This document shows, piece by piece, positions 1 through 9,800 of a DNA stretch of 64,000 bases. The notes beneath the pieces were generated by a model. That model searched no databases and was not told the DNA's origin. It was given only the letters and a program-made list of their open reading frames with translations. Position 1 is the first letter of the stretch, and each line of letters begins with the position of its first letter. The DNA is from [Scytonema hofmanni] UTEX 2349 (GTDB taxonomy: Bacteria > Cyanobacteriota > Cyanobacteriia > Cyanobacteriales > Nostocaceae), in assembly GCF_000582685.1 (NCBI RefSeq), contig NZ_ALWD01000163.1:1-64000 (forward strand). Direction: 5' to 3'. Both the position numbers and the translations under genes were made by a program.

Positions 1-135
1 CAACTATGGTCGGGCAGACCAAAAGTCAACGCTTGGGGAGAGAACCACCTCTGGCTTAGATACCGCAAGGGGTCTAAGTTAAGTGGACTCGTTGAACCAA
101 GAATCCTCATACCGCGATAGTTGAGGAGTGTCAAC
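1..135 (+). mobile_element. Right end of an IS200/IS605-family (tnpB-type) element with omega-RNA 3' region
   Basis: The stretch reads as the terminal structured region that follows tnpB in cyanobacterial IS200/IS605 elements: a GTGGACTCGTTGAACCAAGA block, then a hairpin CCTCA...TGAGG (about 108-129) ending in GAGTGTCAA. In this family the segment is both the right end recognised for transposition and the scaffold of the TnpB guide RNA. The tnpB gene itself would lie left of the window. Recognition is from memory of the family's end sequences and was not tested by alignment. Confidence 0.5.
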
Positions 136-147
136 TGCTAAAATCCT

Positions 148-879
148 TTAGAATAACCGCGCTTTGGCAGTTATACGGTAGTTTTCAAATCCTTGTCCTA
201 CTGTTTCCCGTTGCTTTGCCTGGTTTTGACCATCAACAGAGCGAGAGATATTAGTCAAGTTGATATTTGCTAAATCTTGCGATTGTTGCTGTTTCAATCC
301 GTCAGCCCGCATCGCTCCTAAGATTGCTGCTTGTTGGGCGTTTTGTTGAGCGATTTGCTTCATCACGTTTTGCGTCACAACTTCGCCTTGAGCAGTTGTT
401 GCTTGTTGCTGGACTCGCTCAATCGATTGTTGAGTGCGCTGAACTTGTTCTTTTTGGCGTTCTTGACCTTCTTTACCTAACGTTGAAGCACTGACCGCAC
501 GGGTAATTTGGCGATCAACTTCGTTGGTTGCGTTCTCAACCGGGTTAACTGGAACATCTGTATGATCCCCTATTTTCTCAACTTCTTTTCTTGCAACAGT
601 CGGGTCGGGTAAGCCCAATGCACCCATTGCTTCATCAATGGCAGCTTGTAAATCTCCCCCCAAAGATTCAGCTAAGGGTTGAATTTTGTCAGAGAGGATG
701 GAGGACACATAATTTTGCAGAGAACCAAGTTGAGAAGTAAATTGCTCAAACACCTGAGCTAAAGGGTTATCGCCTTGGAAGGGAAGGGTTGTAGCAAGAG
801 AAGGACTGTTTGCAGTTGATAGGAGTGCGATCGCCATAGCTGTACCAAATACAACTTTTTTCCACTGACCTGCTTTCAT
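148..879 (-). CDS. Secreted Gln-rich coiled-coil protein, VirB5/TrbJ-like, of the conjugation block
   Basis: A 243-residue protein. Residues 1-29 form a clear signal peptide (basic start, hydrophobic core, small residues near ANSPSLA). The rest is Gln/Ala-rich and predicted helical, with heptad-like stretches around residues 130-200. It is the last gene of a minus-strand block with VirB4-, VirB3- and VirB2-like genes. In type IV secretion loci that position and architecture suit a periplasmic VirB5/TrbJ-type minor pilus component. No diagnostic motif is visible, so the function rests on context. A start at 879 gives the complete signal peptide. Confidence 0.6.
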   Translation of the reverse strand: MKAGQWKKVVFGTAMAIALLSTANSPSLATTLPFQGDNPLAQVFEQFTSQLGSLQNYVSSILSDKIQPLAESLGGDLQAAIDEAMGALGLPDPTVARKEVEKIGDHTDVPVNPVENATNEVDRQITRAVSASTLGKEGQERQKEQVQRTQQSIERVQQQATTAQGEVVTQNVMKQIAQQNAQQAAILGAMRADGLKQQQSQDLANINLTNISRSVDGQNQAKQRETVGQGFENYRITAKARLF

Positions 880-1145
880 AAATCCTCCAGAATTTTAGTT
901 GATTGCAAACTTTGTTACCAAGAAGGGGAAAAGGGGAAAGGCTAAGGGGTAAAGGAAAAAGAAAAAACTTTTCCCCACATGGTATAAAGCCCCTTCGCAT
1001 TAAATATGGACACATCTATTGGAAGATTTTTGAGACACTCATGCGCTCATTAATCAGCATCCTTACGCTCTTATTCCCCTCCGCATTAAATATGGGGTTT
1101 ATGAGTCCCCTTTCCCCTTTCCCCTTTCCCCTTTCCCCCTCTTTC
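880..1145. repeat. Intergenic spacer with CCCCTTT tandem tract and a duplicated 20-mer
   Basis: Between the VirB4-like and VirB5-like genes lies a non-coding spacer. It holds a tandem run of TTTCCCC heptamers at about 1103-1140 and two copies of CGCATTAAATATGG (near 996 and 1082). Such simple heptamer tracts are common between cyanobacterial genes. I see no clear promoter or terminator. Confidence 0.6.
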
Positions 1146-3878
1146 TCATAGTGATTCCACTAACTGTTTAGAAAACTCAGTGAGTGCTACAAACTTGTCA
1201 GCATGACGAGCGAGTGCTGTTGTTCTTTGGGCTTGTTCGTCGGGATTATTTGCCACTGCTGCTAGTAAATTTATGGCTGGGTAGTAACGACAAAATGTAA
1301 ACACTCCAGCATCATCCAACAGCCATTGCGAATAAATCCCAGACTTCTTAGGAAAGAAACTTTCAGTAGCATTCCGCCCAATAATCTCTCGCGGGTACTT
1401 GAGAATCGAAACGAAACTATCTACCGCTGTTGGTTGAATCCGACCAATCAGGCGAGTGGTCAAGTTCTGAAAAATCTTGGCACCGGCTGGAGATTTGGCA
1501 ATCGTGTCAGGGTCTTGAGCTGATAAAATAACTCGAATGCCAGCCTTAGCACCGTTGGCACATAAGCGCCCCACAAGGGCAGCGATTGAGTCATATTCAA
1601 ACAAAATCGGACTTTCATCGATAAAAAACACACTCGCAGGAGCTGCCAATGCCCGACGCAACGCTGCTGAGTAAGCGCTTAAACTCAAAATGGCTGCATC
1701 TTCATCGTTGGACAAGTTACGCAACGCAAAGACGAGTAACCTAGAATCACTGTTAAATGTACTCGGTTGAGAGATTGCCTTACCCACCCGACTACTAAGC
1801 CAAAAGCGCAAGCGCAATTTTACTTGCTCTAATCCAGCTTTGGTATCTCCGCTTATTGCGTCCAAGCGCAGTCGTTCGTGGGAGCAAAAGCTCAAGAAGT
1901 CAACCAGGGTAGGCATTGCTTGCCATTCAGGGGAACCAAAGCCCGAAGTGAATGCTGCTGCATAGCGATCGCGGATTTGGTCGTCACTGAAAAAGGCAGT
2001 AATTGCCAGTGCCAAAATTGACCGCACTGTATCGGTCATCACCAACGAAGCAGCGCCACTTTCGGAGCGCTTTGTTCCCACAATCATTGCCAGCAGCGCC
2101 GTTGCTAAGAAATCTTTGTAGTCTTCAAACCGCTCCTGCTGCAATTTTGGGTCGAGCGATCGCAAATTGGGCAACTCGAACAAATTTGAACTTTCCCGCC
2201 CGATGTCGAAGTATGCGCCATCTTTCCCCATAAAGCGGGTGTAATCGGTAAACGTGCTACTACCATCTGGTTTGGGATAATCCATCGCTACAACGGGCAT
2301 TCCATGAGCTAGAGCTTGGGTGAGAATCCCTGCTGCTAGTACTGATTTACCACTCCGGGTTGTGCCGAATAATCCCAGATTCTTGTGCTGGGTATAAAGA
2401 TTGAGAAAAGTGGGCGTCCCGCCTTCTTCAGCAATGAGTTCAAATCCCGTATTATCTCCGGCTTTTGTTCGCACAAGGGGCATCAATCCAGGGACTTCAC
2501 CACTGAGGTAAACTAGCCGACGATTGAAGGGAACGGTCATTAAGCGCTCCCAGGTAATCGGGAAAGTTTGTAACCAAAGTCGCCAGGGATATTCAGTTTC
2601 GCGCACTACCCAAGCTGGGCGTAAAAACATTGATTGCAGATATCGACACGCCTCATCTAGTTTTTCTCTTGTAGGGCGATGCACTAAAAACACTACAGCA
2701 GTGTGGATGGGAACGGCTCCCTCATATAGTTCCTCTTGGGCAGCGATTGACTTTTTGATGTTAAGCAGCGATTTAACATCAACCGAGTTTTTCTCAGTTG
2801 CTATCTGAGCGGTAGTATTCGATTGCTTGGTAAGACGCTGCATATTAGTTTTAACTAGCGTCTCGTTCGCTCGCATCAGCTGGCAGTAAATTTCAGTGTC
2901 GTACACCCGTTCCCGTGAGACTACCTCCCACAGATAACGCAACTGACGCTCCTTGTCCGTCCACCCACCGGGCTTATCAGCAAAGGTAAGTGCGCCAATA
3001 TATTTATCTTTCAGGTGTACCCAACGCCGATCGGCAACGGGAATTGATGACTCACTCTCCATCAATAAAGAGGTAGGATGGACTTCTGAGTAAACTTCTT
3101 CTCTCAGCCCGTCTTCATCCAAAACTAGCAGTTGGGGGATGTCTCGTGGTGGGGTGTCGTTAAACCGCTGCCAGAGAACTGCCCAAAGTTCCTCTGCATT
3201 TAGAGGACGAATATCTAAGCCCATTTTATTGGCGAGTAGTTGTTCCCATAGCTGGTAGCCATCAGTAAAGGATGTGTAGAGTAGACGCTCAATCCGAACA
3301 AATTGCATCTCGTTGATTTCACCTGTAAATGACTTCCAGGAACGTTCCAAACGGGACAGCAACTTCTCAATTGCGTCAGTTGTGCCAGCCATATCTGGTT
3401 CAACTGTATATGTGCAGTACAATCTCAAAGTTTTTGGTTTACGAACTCCAGTTTTAGTTAATTGGTGGACGCGCGATCGCTCTCCCATGAGCAGATACTG
3501 TAATTCTTGGTTGGGAGCAGTTGCAGATAAATTGCGTAGTTCCTTTTGCCTTTTTTCATCTGAAGTAAAAGAGCCAAGATGAATTGTTAAACGTTCTCTG
3601 TCAGGTAAATCTTTCAATCCTGATTCAATCGCATCAAACACTGGCTCAATTTCTTCTGTTCGCAATGTGGCATGAATGCCCGCGCATTCAAACCCAAAGT
3701 GAATCATGAAGTTGTTCAATCCTTGACGCAGCACATAAGCGCCGACTTGCCTACCTTGAAGATTAATTTGTAACATCGACACCAAGGAAAAAGCATCTTC
3801 TAGAGGTGAATAACGAACTTTTGTTGTGCCGTTGTCAACGGTTGCTTTACCAACTTTTGTTTTTACTTTAGGAGTCAA
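1146..3878 (-). CDS. VirB4/TraC-like conjugation ATPase
   Basis: A 910-residue P-loop ATPase that would power pilus assembly or DNA transfer at the inner membrane. The Walker A motif GTTRSGKS sits near residue 505 and a Walker B segment FFIDESP near 755. A long N-terminal region precedes the motor domain, as in VirB4/TraC proteins. The start is TTG (3878) behind an excellent ribosome binding site, GGAGGTGAT, about five bases upstream, which decides the start. The VirB3-like gene ends four bases upstream, so the two are probably co-transcribed. An FtsK/HerA-type ATPase is the main alternative, but the gene order favours VirB4. Confidence 0.85.
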   Translation of the reverse strand: MTPKVKTKVGKATVDNGTTKVRYSPLEDAFSLVSMLQINLQGRQVGAYVLRQGLNNFMIHFGFECAGIHATLRTEEIEPVFDAIESGLKDLPDRERLTIHLGSFTSDEKRQKELRNLSATAPNQELQYLLMGERSRVHQLTKTGVRKPKTLRLYCTYTVEPDMAGTTDAIEKLLSRLERSWKSFTGEINEMQFVRIERLLYTSFTDGYQLWEQLLANKMGLDIRPLNAEELWAVLWQRFNDTPPRDIPQLLVLDEDGLREEVYSEVHPTSLLMESESSIPVADRRWVHLKDKYIGALTFADKPGGWTDKERQLRYLWEVVSRERVYDTEIYCQLMRANETLVKTNMQRLTKQSNTTAQIATEKNSVDVKSLLNIKKSIAAQEELYEGAVPIHTAVVFLVHRPTREKLDEACRYLQSMFLRPAWVVRETEYPWRLWLQTFPITWERLMTVPFNRRLVYLSGEVPGLMPLVRTKAGDNTGFELIAEEGGTPTFLNLYTQHKNLGLFGTTRSGKSVLAAGILTQALAHGMPVVAMDYPKPDGSSTFTDYTRFMGKDGAYFDIGRESSNLFELPNLRSLDPKLQQERFEDYKDFLATALLAMIVGTKRSESGAASLVMTDTVRSILALAITAFFSDDQIRDRYAAAFTSGFGSPEWQAMPTLVDFLSFCSHERLRLDAISGDTKAGLEQVKLRLRFWLSSRVGKAISQPSTFNSDSRLLVFALRNLSNDEDAAILSLSAYSAALRRALAAPASVFFIDESPILFEYDSIAALVGRLCANGAKAGIRVILSAQDPDTIAKSPAGAKIFQNLTTRLIGRIQPTAVDSFVSILKYPREIIGRNATESFFPKKSGIYSQWLLDDAGVFTFCRYYPAINLLAAVANNPDEQAQRTTALARHADKFVALTEFSKQLVESL

Positions 3879-3882
3879 ATTA

Positions 3883-4233
3883 TCACCTCCTTGTTTTTTT
3901 GACTTTCTTGACTTTTTTGGGTGCGCTGTAATTATTCAGTTGCAACATTCTTTGATATGGTACGCGCACTCTTGTCCAGTTGGGAGTCAGTACAAACTTA
4001 GCTAAGAATCGCCAAGCTCTTGACCCTGTAAGCACCCACCAAGTAGATATTCCCCAGGCAGCCACAGCACATGTCCAAATCCAATTCAATTTCAACAAAC
4101 CGTGACATAAGTAATAAGAGATGCCACAAATAACTGCCCAAGGAATAAGTTGATCTGCTGGAAACGGACCGATATTCGGTTGTTTTCCCAGAGTTGCATT
4201 GACAGTGCGGAATTTAGATTTATTCGGCTCCAT
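3883..4233 (-). CDS. Small membrane protein, VirB3-like
   Basis: A 116-residue protein with two adjacent hydrophobic segments (about residues 25-68) and a very basic C-terminus (KKVKKVKKTRR). It lies two bases from the VirB2-like gene and four bases from the VirB4-like ATPase on the same strand. A short two-helix inner-membrane protein immediately before VirB4 is the usual position of VirB3. The assignment comes mainly from position and topology. Confidence 0.6.
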   Translation of the reverse strand: MEPNKSKFRTVNATLGKQPNIGPFPADQLIPWAVICGISYYLCHGLLKLNWIWTCAVAAWGISTWWVLTGSRAWRFLAKFVLTPNWTRVRVPYQRMLQLNNYSAPKKVKKVKKTRR

Positions 4234-4235
4234 TC

Positions 4236-4835
4236 CTATCCTTTAGCGATGCCACCACCACCGCCACCGACAATCAAACTTGCTAGAATATCGCCCATTG
4301 TTATTGCAATTAGAATAATCATCGGTGTCCGGGCTAAATTCTGCCAATCCTCATCTTGGCGGGCTGCTTGGATGACCTTGACTAAGGAAATTCCCAAGTA
4401 AAGTAAGAACAAGCCTCGTAGCACGTTAAAGACTAAAGGAATCGCCTCACCTGCACTTGTAAACTGCCCGGTCATCCAAGTTTCTGCACCTTGGAAGAAC
4501 TGAGCATTAGCTGGAGTCGATAGCGCATCTAATAGGAATAAAGCACCCACCAGTGTAAATAAAACAGTGGCAATTTTATAACGGCGGTTGAATCGAGTCA
4601 GCCAATTGAAAAAAGGATTTAGTTCGTGTCGCCAGACAATTGCAGCAGTTCCAAAAGTTGCGCTACCGAAAGTTGCAAAGCTGACTAAACTTGCAGTCAT
4701 AATCATGTCTAATAACATGGTTAGAGTTGCACAAATCATCAATGGATAGATGGTGATTGATTGAGATGAGGGATTATGCGGCACTTGCGATTTGGAAAAA
4801 CCAGTTTTTTCTGTTTTAAATGTTCTTGATGACAT
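4236..4835 (-). CDS. Multi-spanning membrane protein, VirB2/TrbC pilin-like
   Basis: A 199-residue protein with hydrophobic segments near residues 30-70, 88-110, 133-152 and 170-190, and a Gly-rich tail (IVGGGGGG). The second half, after the ANAQFF processing-like site near residue 110, has the two-helix hairpin typical of VirB2/TrbC pilins. The first half is extra. It is the first gene of the minus-strand type IV secretion block. It could instead be a VirB6-like channel piece, since sequence alone does not separate these. Confidence 0.5.
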   Translation of the reverse strand: MSSRTFKTEKTGFSKSQVPHNPSSQSITIYPLMICATLTMLLDMIMTASLVSFATFGSATFGTAAIVWRHELNPFFNWLTRFNRRYKIATVLFTLVGALFLLDALSTPANAQFFQGAETWMTGQFTSAGEAIPLVFNVLRGLFLLYLGISLVKVIQAARQDEDWQNLARTPMIILIAITMGDILASLIVGGGGGGIAKG

Positions 4836-5271
4836 TGGAAAAACACCTTTATGTGTAAAACAAAGCGGATAGCAAAGTTGCTATAGCAGTCCGAAATTAT
4901 TCGTGAGAAAGAAAACAGACTGAAAAGTCTATAAATACGTACTTTTTCTCTACGTGTTTTCTCACGCTTCAATTAGGATTGCTATATATCTGTGGTAACA
5001 GTTTGTCACCAGAACCCCCATCAAACCATTGTTAGAGGTTTGTTACTGACTTCCAGCCATTATTTTTTGGTAATTATTAATAAATTATTAAGGGGTTTTG
5101 AAAAAAAGTAGCACTTTCAAGGTTTAATAGCACTGAAAATCTACGTAACGGTAGCAAAATACTTGAGTGCATGTCCATTTTTTACTAAACAATTAAAAAT
5201 TTAGTAAATTTACTGAAAATATTTGCACTCTATCAACAGATAGAAGTTAAACTCAGGGGCAATCATCAGTT

Positions 5272-5299
5272 TTGAAAAAGCGCATTTTTGAGGTATAAT
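5272..5299 (+). promoter_or_regulatory. Strong sigma70-type promoter facing right with no gene behind it
   Basis: TTGAAA (5272-5277), 16 bases, then TATAAT (5294-5299). The predicted start falls near 5306, at the base of a large inverted repeat. No plus-strand gene follows; the next gene (5627-6619) is on the opposite strand. Confidence 0.55.
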
Positions 5300-5303
5300 G
5301 TGC

Positions 5304-5510
5304 GCGAATGGGCTAAAGCGCTTTGGCAACGTCAAACGCCTATTCGCCAATGACAGTAAATGCTGCCAACTGACAGGGATTAGGATATTTTGTCAAGGAT
5401 GGCATTATCGCTTTTCGCAATGCGATCGCTTTGTCAACTTAATTATTGCAAGTTTTGATAAAATAGAGTTGTTATAAAAAGGCTGTTGATTCATCAGGAA
5501 CAGCCCACAG
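5304..5510 (+). ncRNA. Candidate structured small RNA, antisense-facing
   Basis: Directly after the orphan promoter come arms GCGAATGGGC (5304-5313) and GCCTATTCGC (5338-5347), nine of ten pairable, enclosing the palindrome AAAGCGCTTT. A second hairpin, GGCTGTT (5481) with AACAGCC (5499), lies near the likely 3' end but lacks a U-tract. The RNA would run toward the 3' end of the minus-strand DNA-binding protein gene. Alternatives are a protein-binding DNA site or part of an origin of transfer. Confidence 0.3.
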
Positions 5511-5626
5511 GGAAACAACAACACTGGGTACACCTGGACTAATGAAAGAGCGAGATAAACCGATAACACGATCTCCTGTAATTAGTTTTGAGGTGGAGTG
5601 AGGAAAAGGGCATGATCGCGCTCTTA

Positions 5627-6619
5627 CTAATTTTCTTTGCTATCAACTTCGTAATGCTTCTCCAACCATTGCAACAAGCCATCCTCGACTGGGGTCAAAT
5701 AAATCTGCCGTCCCAAAGACTCTAGTACTGTATAGGCACATCGGTCTAGCATTCCACAGTTACGCAAACGAGAAATGCGTTTTTTGATTTGTGGCAGTTG
5801 GCGATGTGCTTCTGGGGAATCAATTTTGTTGAGGTTTTCAGGTTTCACGTTTAGGGTAGTATCATGAACGTCAACCTCTAGAGTAAAGTCATTAAGCGCA
5901 ACAGCGATCGCCCAACAGCCATTGTATTTACGCTCAACACCCTCCAACTTAGTTATGGTGAACACGTCACCTATTTGGCAAAATTCAGTGGCAAGAAATA
6001 AAGGCTTTTCCTTCAGCCGTTCGACAATTCCCTTAATAATGCGTCCGCTGGGAGCTTTACCACCAGCTTCTTCTACACCCTGCATCCATGCATCCGCTTG
6101 AACTTCTGGTTCAAAATTTGCTTTAGCCAAATCTCGCAATTGACGCTCATTGGTCGGCATCGGAATTTGCCGACCATTGGTCGGCAAAAATTTCTGGATG
6201 TTGTCATAAACAACAGCAGCCGCAATCTTTAAGTAAGCAGTGTCGCGACTATAGTTAAAGCGATCGCGGCAATATTCCTCAAAATTACTGTGAGTACTCC
6301 GGTATAGCCGCCGTTCCCGCAGTTCTCTCAAGGCACAACCTGCCTCATAAAATGCCCGTTCTATTTTTAGCTCTAACCGATGGCGGTCATCTGCTTCGTC
6401 CTGGGTTAGCTCCTCTAGTACCTCGACTGCAACTACTACAGTATCAGCAGATGGTAATTCCGACTCTGTTGAAAATTCTTCCGAGTGCATGGGTTCGCAC
6501 TGTAGAGGATTACAGGACGTAGCGGCTGAAATCTCGCTATCACTTTTTTTTAATACCTTGTTATCTTTGTTTGCATCAACTTCTTCACCAGGTTTGAATT
6601 TAACTTCAGTAACTGTCAT
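5627..6619 (-). CDS. Plasmid DNA-binding/regulatory protein (unassigned family)
   Basis: A 330-residue protein. An acidic, probably disordered N-terminus (1-75) is followed by a helical domain with EEYCRDRFNYSRDTAYLKIA (about 110-140), which resembles the helix-turn-helix region of plasmid and integrative-element regulators. A beta-rich segment (about 205-255) and a charged C-terminal helical part follow. It sits on the minus strand 250 bases after the primase-like gene. I cannot name the family. Regulation or partition of the plasmid is the likely area, inferred only from the domain look and location. Confidence 0.6.
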   Translation of the reverse strand: MTVTEVKFKPGEEVDANKDNKVLKKSDSEISAATSCNPLQCEPMHSEEFSTESELPSADTVVVAVEVLEELTQDEADDRHRLELKIERAFYEAGCALRELRERRLYRSTHSNFEEYCRDRFNYSRDTAYLKIAAAVVYDNIQKFLPTNGRQIPMPTNERQLRDLAKANFEPEVQADAWMQGVEEAGGKAPSGRIIKGIVERLKEKPLFLATEFCQIGDVFTITKLEGVERKYNGCWAIAVALNDFTLEVDVHDTTLNVKPENLNKIDSPEAHRQLPQIKKRISRLRNCGMLDRCAYTVLESLGRQIYLTPVEDGLLQWLEKHYEVDSKEN

Positions 6620-6872
6620 AGTTAATACCTATTCAAAAGTGCTGAAACTTTTGTATGGGGAAACTTTGGGTCGAGGTAGGGTTGTTGTACGTTTTTATGG
6701 TCTGAGTATACCCATCTAACTATTGGGTGCATCAGCTATGTAATGTTAGTTAGGATGCAGTTATTACCTATCTTTTGAAGGTAAGCGTACCTGACTACCT
6801 CAAAAACGGGGTACAACACTTTTACACCGGGATAAATGGCAACAAAAGTTGGTGTTAAGAGTGCGCTTGCAC

Positions 6873-9800
6873 CTAGCTTGATGGTGCTTTTCGGATTTGT
6901 CCTTCAAAGACATACATCACCCCGTCTGCATCAAAGAAAGTGAATTGCTGCGTTTTTTCAATTAAATTGGCAATTCTCATGCAAGCATCGATGAAATATC
7001 CACCAATCCGTTCCCCAGCCAGAGTCAACACCTCAATAGGCTGAAGCTTGGGGTTATCTTCTAGCCCATTCTCTACAATTGATTCCGGTTGTGATGTCAA
7101 TACCTCAACAGGCTGGAGATTGTGGTCGTGTTCATTGCTACTTGTAGCCATTGCATTTACATCTTGCTCTGTCTTTTCAGTCACTTCTGAGGAAATGGAG
7201 TTAGCGATCGCTACGTCTGCCACTATTTCAGTAGATTCTTGTCCCTGACCTTGAAAAGCTTTAAGCGCTTCACAATCTGATAACTCATCTGTATAGTTGG
7301 TTGCCAGAGAATCCTGACACTGAAAAACTTGCCCAGCATCACTATCTAATAGCGGGAGGCTTGGTACATCGGCTAACTCAAGGAGATGAGGTGCATTATC
7401 GTCTTTGCTTACGCCTGGGGTTTCTATAATTACACTCATTGGGAACTTTAGATCGACGCTGGGTGGATTGTCGGATTTGCTTACGCCTGGGGTTTCTATA
7501 TTTAACGATTCATCAATTGACAATTGACATTCCGATTGACCCTCCTGGTCAATCGAATCAATGCCAGTTACAGTAGGCATTTCAGCATTGAAATTGACAA
7601 ATTGACATGACTCTACATTTTCCACGTCCAATGAGGAATTTAAGTGGTGACTAGTGACCTGCTCTTTCACAACATCTGCTGCAACCTCTATATTCCGTGC
7701 TTTATCTACTGTCGTATGCGATAGACTAATGACCTGCTCTTTCACAACATCTGCCGCAACACGAGTGTCAAACGAGTCAATTATGTTGTCAAATGCAGTT
7801 TTGATAGGCGTTTCAAGGACTGACACTTGTGTCAATTTTGTGTCAATTTTGTCAATTCCTTTCGGTGGTACACTGTTTGCCATATAGACTGAATTGGAGC
7901 CAGAACCTTCAACACGACCCCAACCCGCAGCTGCCATCATTTCCATCAGTTGGCGAATTTCAAAAGTTGTTTTTTTCCGCAGAGCGCGAATACTACTTTT
8001 GAGCATGGAAGCTGTAGCTCCTCCCACTTGTTCAGCTAACTTCTGGATTTTCAGACCCCAAGATGTCAGTCCTGATTCCGGGGAGTTTTGAGTATGAATT
8101 AATTTATGCTGCCAAAGAAAATAAGCCGCTAGCTCAATTGCTTTTTCCATCGTGTCCCCAGAAATCACCTGGGTCGGAGTTTCACCTGCTAACACAGCAT
8201 TAACAATGTGTAACCACAGCGCCAATCGCGCTGTATAAGCTTCAATCTTGGGATATACTATCCTTATTCCATAGGACTGTTCAGCAACTTGGGCATCTAC
8301 AAGAGAATGCTGCCACACCTCAAAAAACATAGCTGCATCTGTGCTTAAAAAGTAGTCTTTTTCTGGCACCTGGGCAAGTTTTATGTAAAGCTGACGCAGC
8401 GCTTGGGAGATACCAGTATGGGGAGCAGGATTTTCTCCAACTAACCGCAGATAACGTTTTGGAGACTTAGCAGCGCAGAACAACCACCGAGCAAAACTGC
8501 CGTTGTAGTCATTGTGATCTCCCATTATTGCAGATAAAACTTCCCACTGGATGCTGCCCGTGCGGGAGATGGCACTTTTGGGTAAACATACAGATTTTTC
8601 TGAGCGATCGTAAATAATTGCAGATCCATTAAATTGATCGAGTTCCTGCTCTTCATCAGCTCCCAAACCACCGCGATACTGATTGCGGGTTTTAAATAGC
8701 CCTACTAGTTCATCTCGGTAGTACAATACCCCCCGTGGGTTTTCGCCATGAATCCGCTGCAATGTTTCCAGTGTACTGTCTTTAGTTATGTAGCGTTTGC
8801 GGATAGGTACTTTTAAAGACTCTTCTGATGAGTCGTCCTGCTTTTTACCTTTATGTGCTGCTTGTAACTTACTATAGTCGGCTGCTTCTATTTGATAGCG
8901 TTCAAAAGCTGAGGTTTCTAATTCTACCAATGGGTCAATAATTACTCGCTGTGCCGGAGTTTTTACGGAGCCAGAGTCAGCGACAATGCTCGTCCACATT
9001 ACCATTGGTTGGGTGTAGTTGGCGGACGGTTTGACAACTATCCGTGCTGCCGAGCCAATCTGAGATGCCGCAGTTGCCAGAAGCGTCGTGAATAAAAATT
9101 CCGGAGCTGTAGGCATGGCGTTTGCGGTATCAATTAATAGTCGTGCGAACTTAGGTTCGAGTAATCGGGTAAGGTCAAGTTGTTGAGGACAAGTTTTAAG
9201 CAGAGATGAAAGTTTCTGCGTGGCAACTAAAGTATCAAAGTCGAAATCTACTTCATCTGTGAGTATTTTAGCTAGCTGCTCAATTTGCCGATATGGAAGC
9301 TTTAGCAAATTAGCCAAATCCATCAGTGCGATCGCTCGCATTGACTCAGAATCATGGCGGCTTAAAATTTCTAAAATGCGATCGCGCAAGGAGTTCGATC
9401 GCCGAACATTTGCGTCAGCTTTATCAGATTCGCGCTGTGTGTTATCTGAAACAGGCTGCTTCTTCCCAACACTGGAAACATCATCAAAATCAGGATTACC
9501 AGAATTAGCTGATGAATTTTGATTCGGCTTGACATGAGTATTCCAGTACCAAGCCTTAATGCAAGTTTCCACACCTTCAGAAGTGCAACTAGGACCTGGG
9601 TGGTCTTTCTCGGCTGATTTCCAGATGCTATTAACTTCTTTGGTTGGCAGTGATGGGGTGCAGCGATCGGCATAATCCTGTAAAAGTTGCAGTGGATCAC
9701 CGTCAAACTGTTGACCGATGCTAGTAAAGTGATTGGCAGTACCAATTAAATCTCGTGCAAGTTTTGCCCCATTGGTATTGCGACCTCCTTCGTTTACCCC

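Larger units (their letters stand above)
4836..5626. other. Gene-free intergenic region
   Basis: A region of 790 bases, AT-rich on the left, without a convincing gene. It must hold the minus-strand promoter of the conjugation block. On the plus strand it contains a near-consensus promoter at 5272-5299 followed by a large inverted repeat, and a second hairpin at 5481-5505 (both listed separately). An origin of transfer could lie here, next to the conjugation genes, but I cannot identify a nic site. Confidence 0.5.

Noticed and set aside
4739..4972. Minus-strand open frame upstream of the VirB2-like gene
   Set aside because: It overlaps the VirB2-like start in another frame and consists mainly of Arg, Phe and Ser from AT-rich, hairpin-like DNA.
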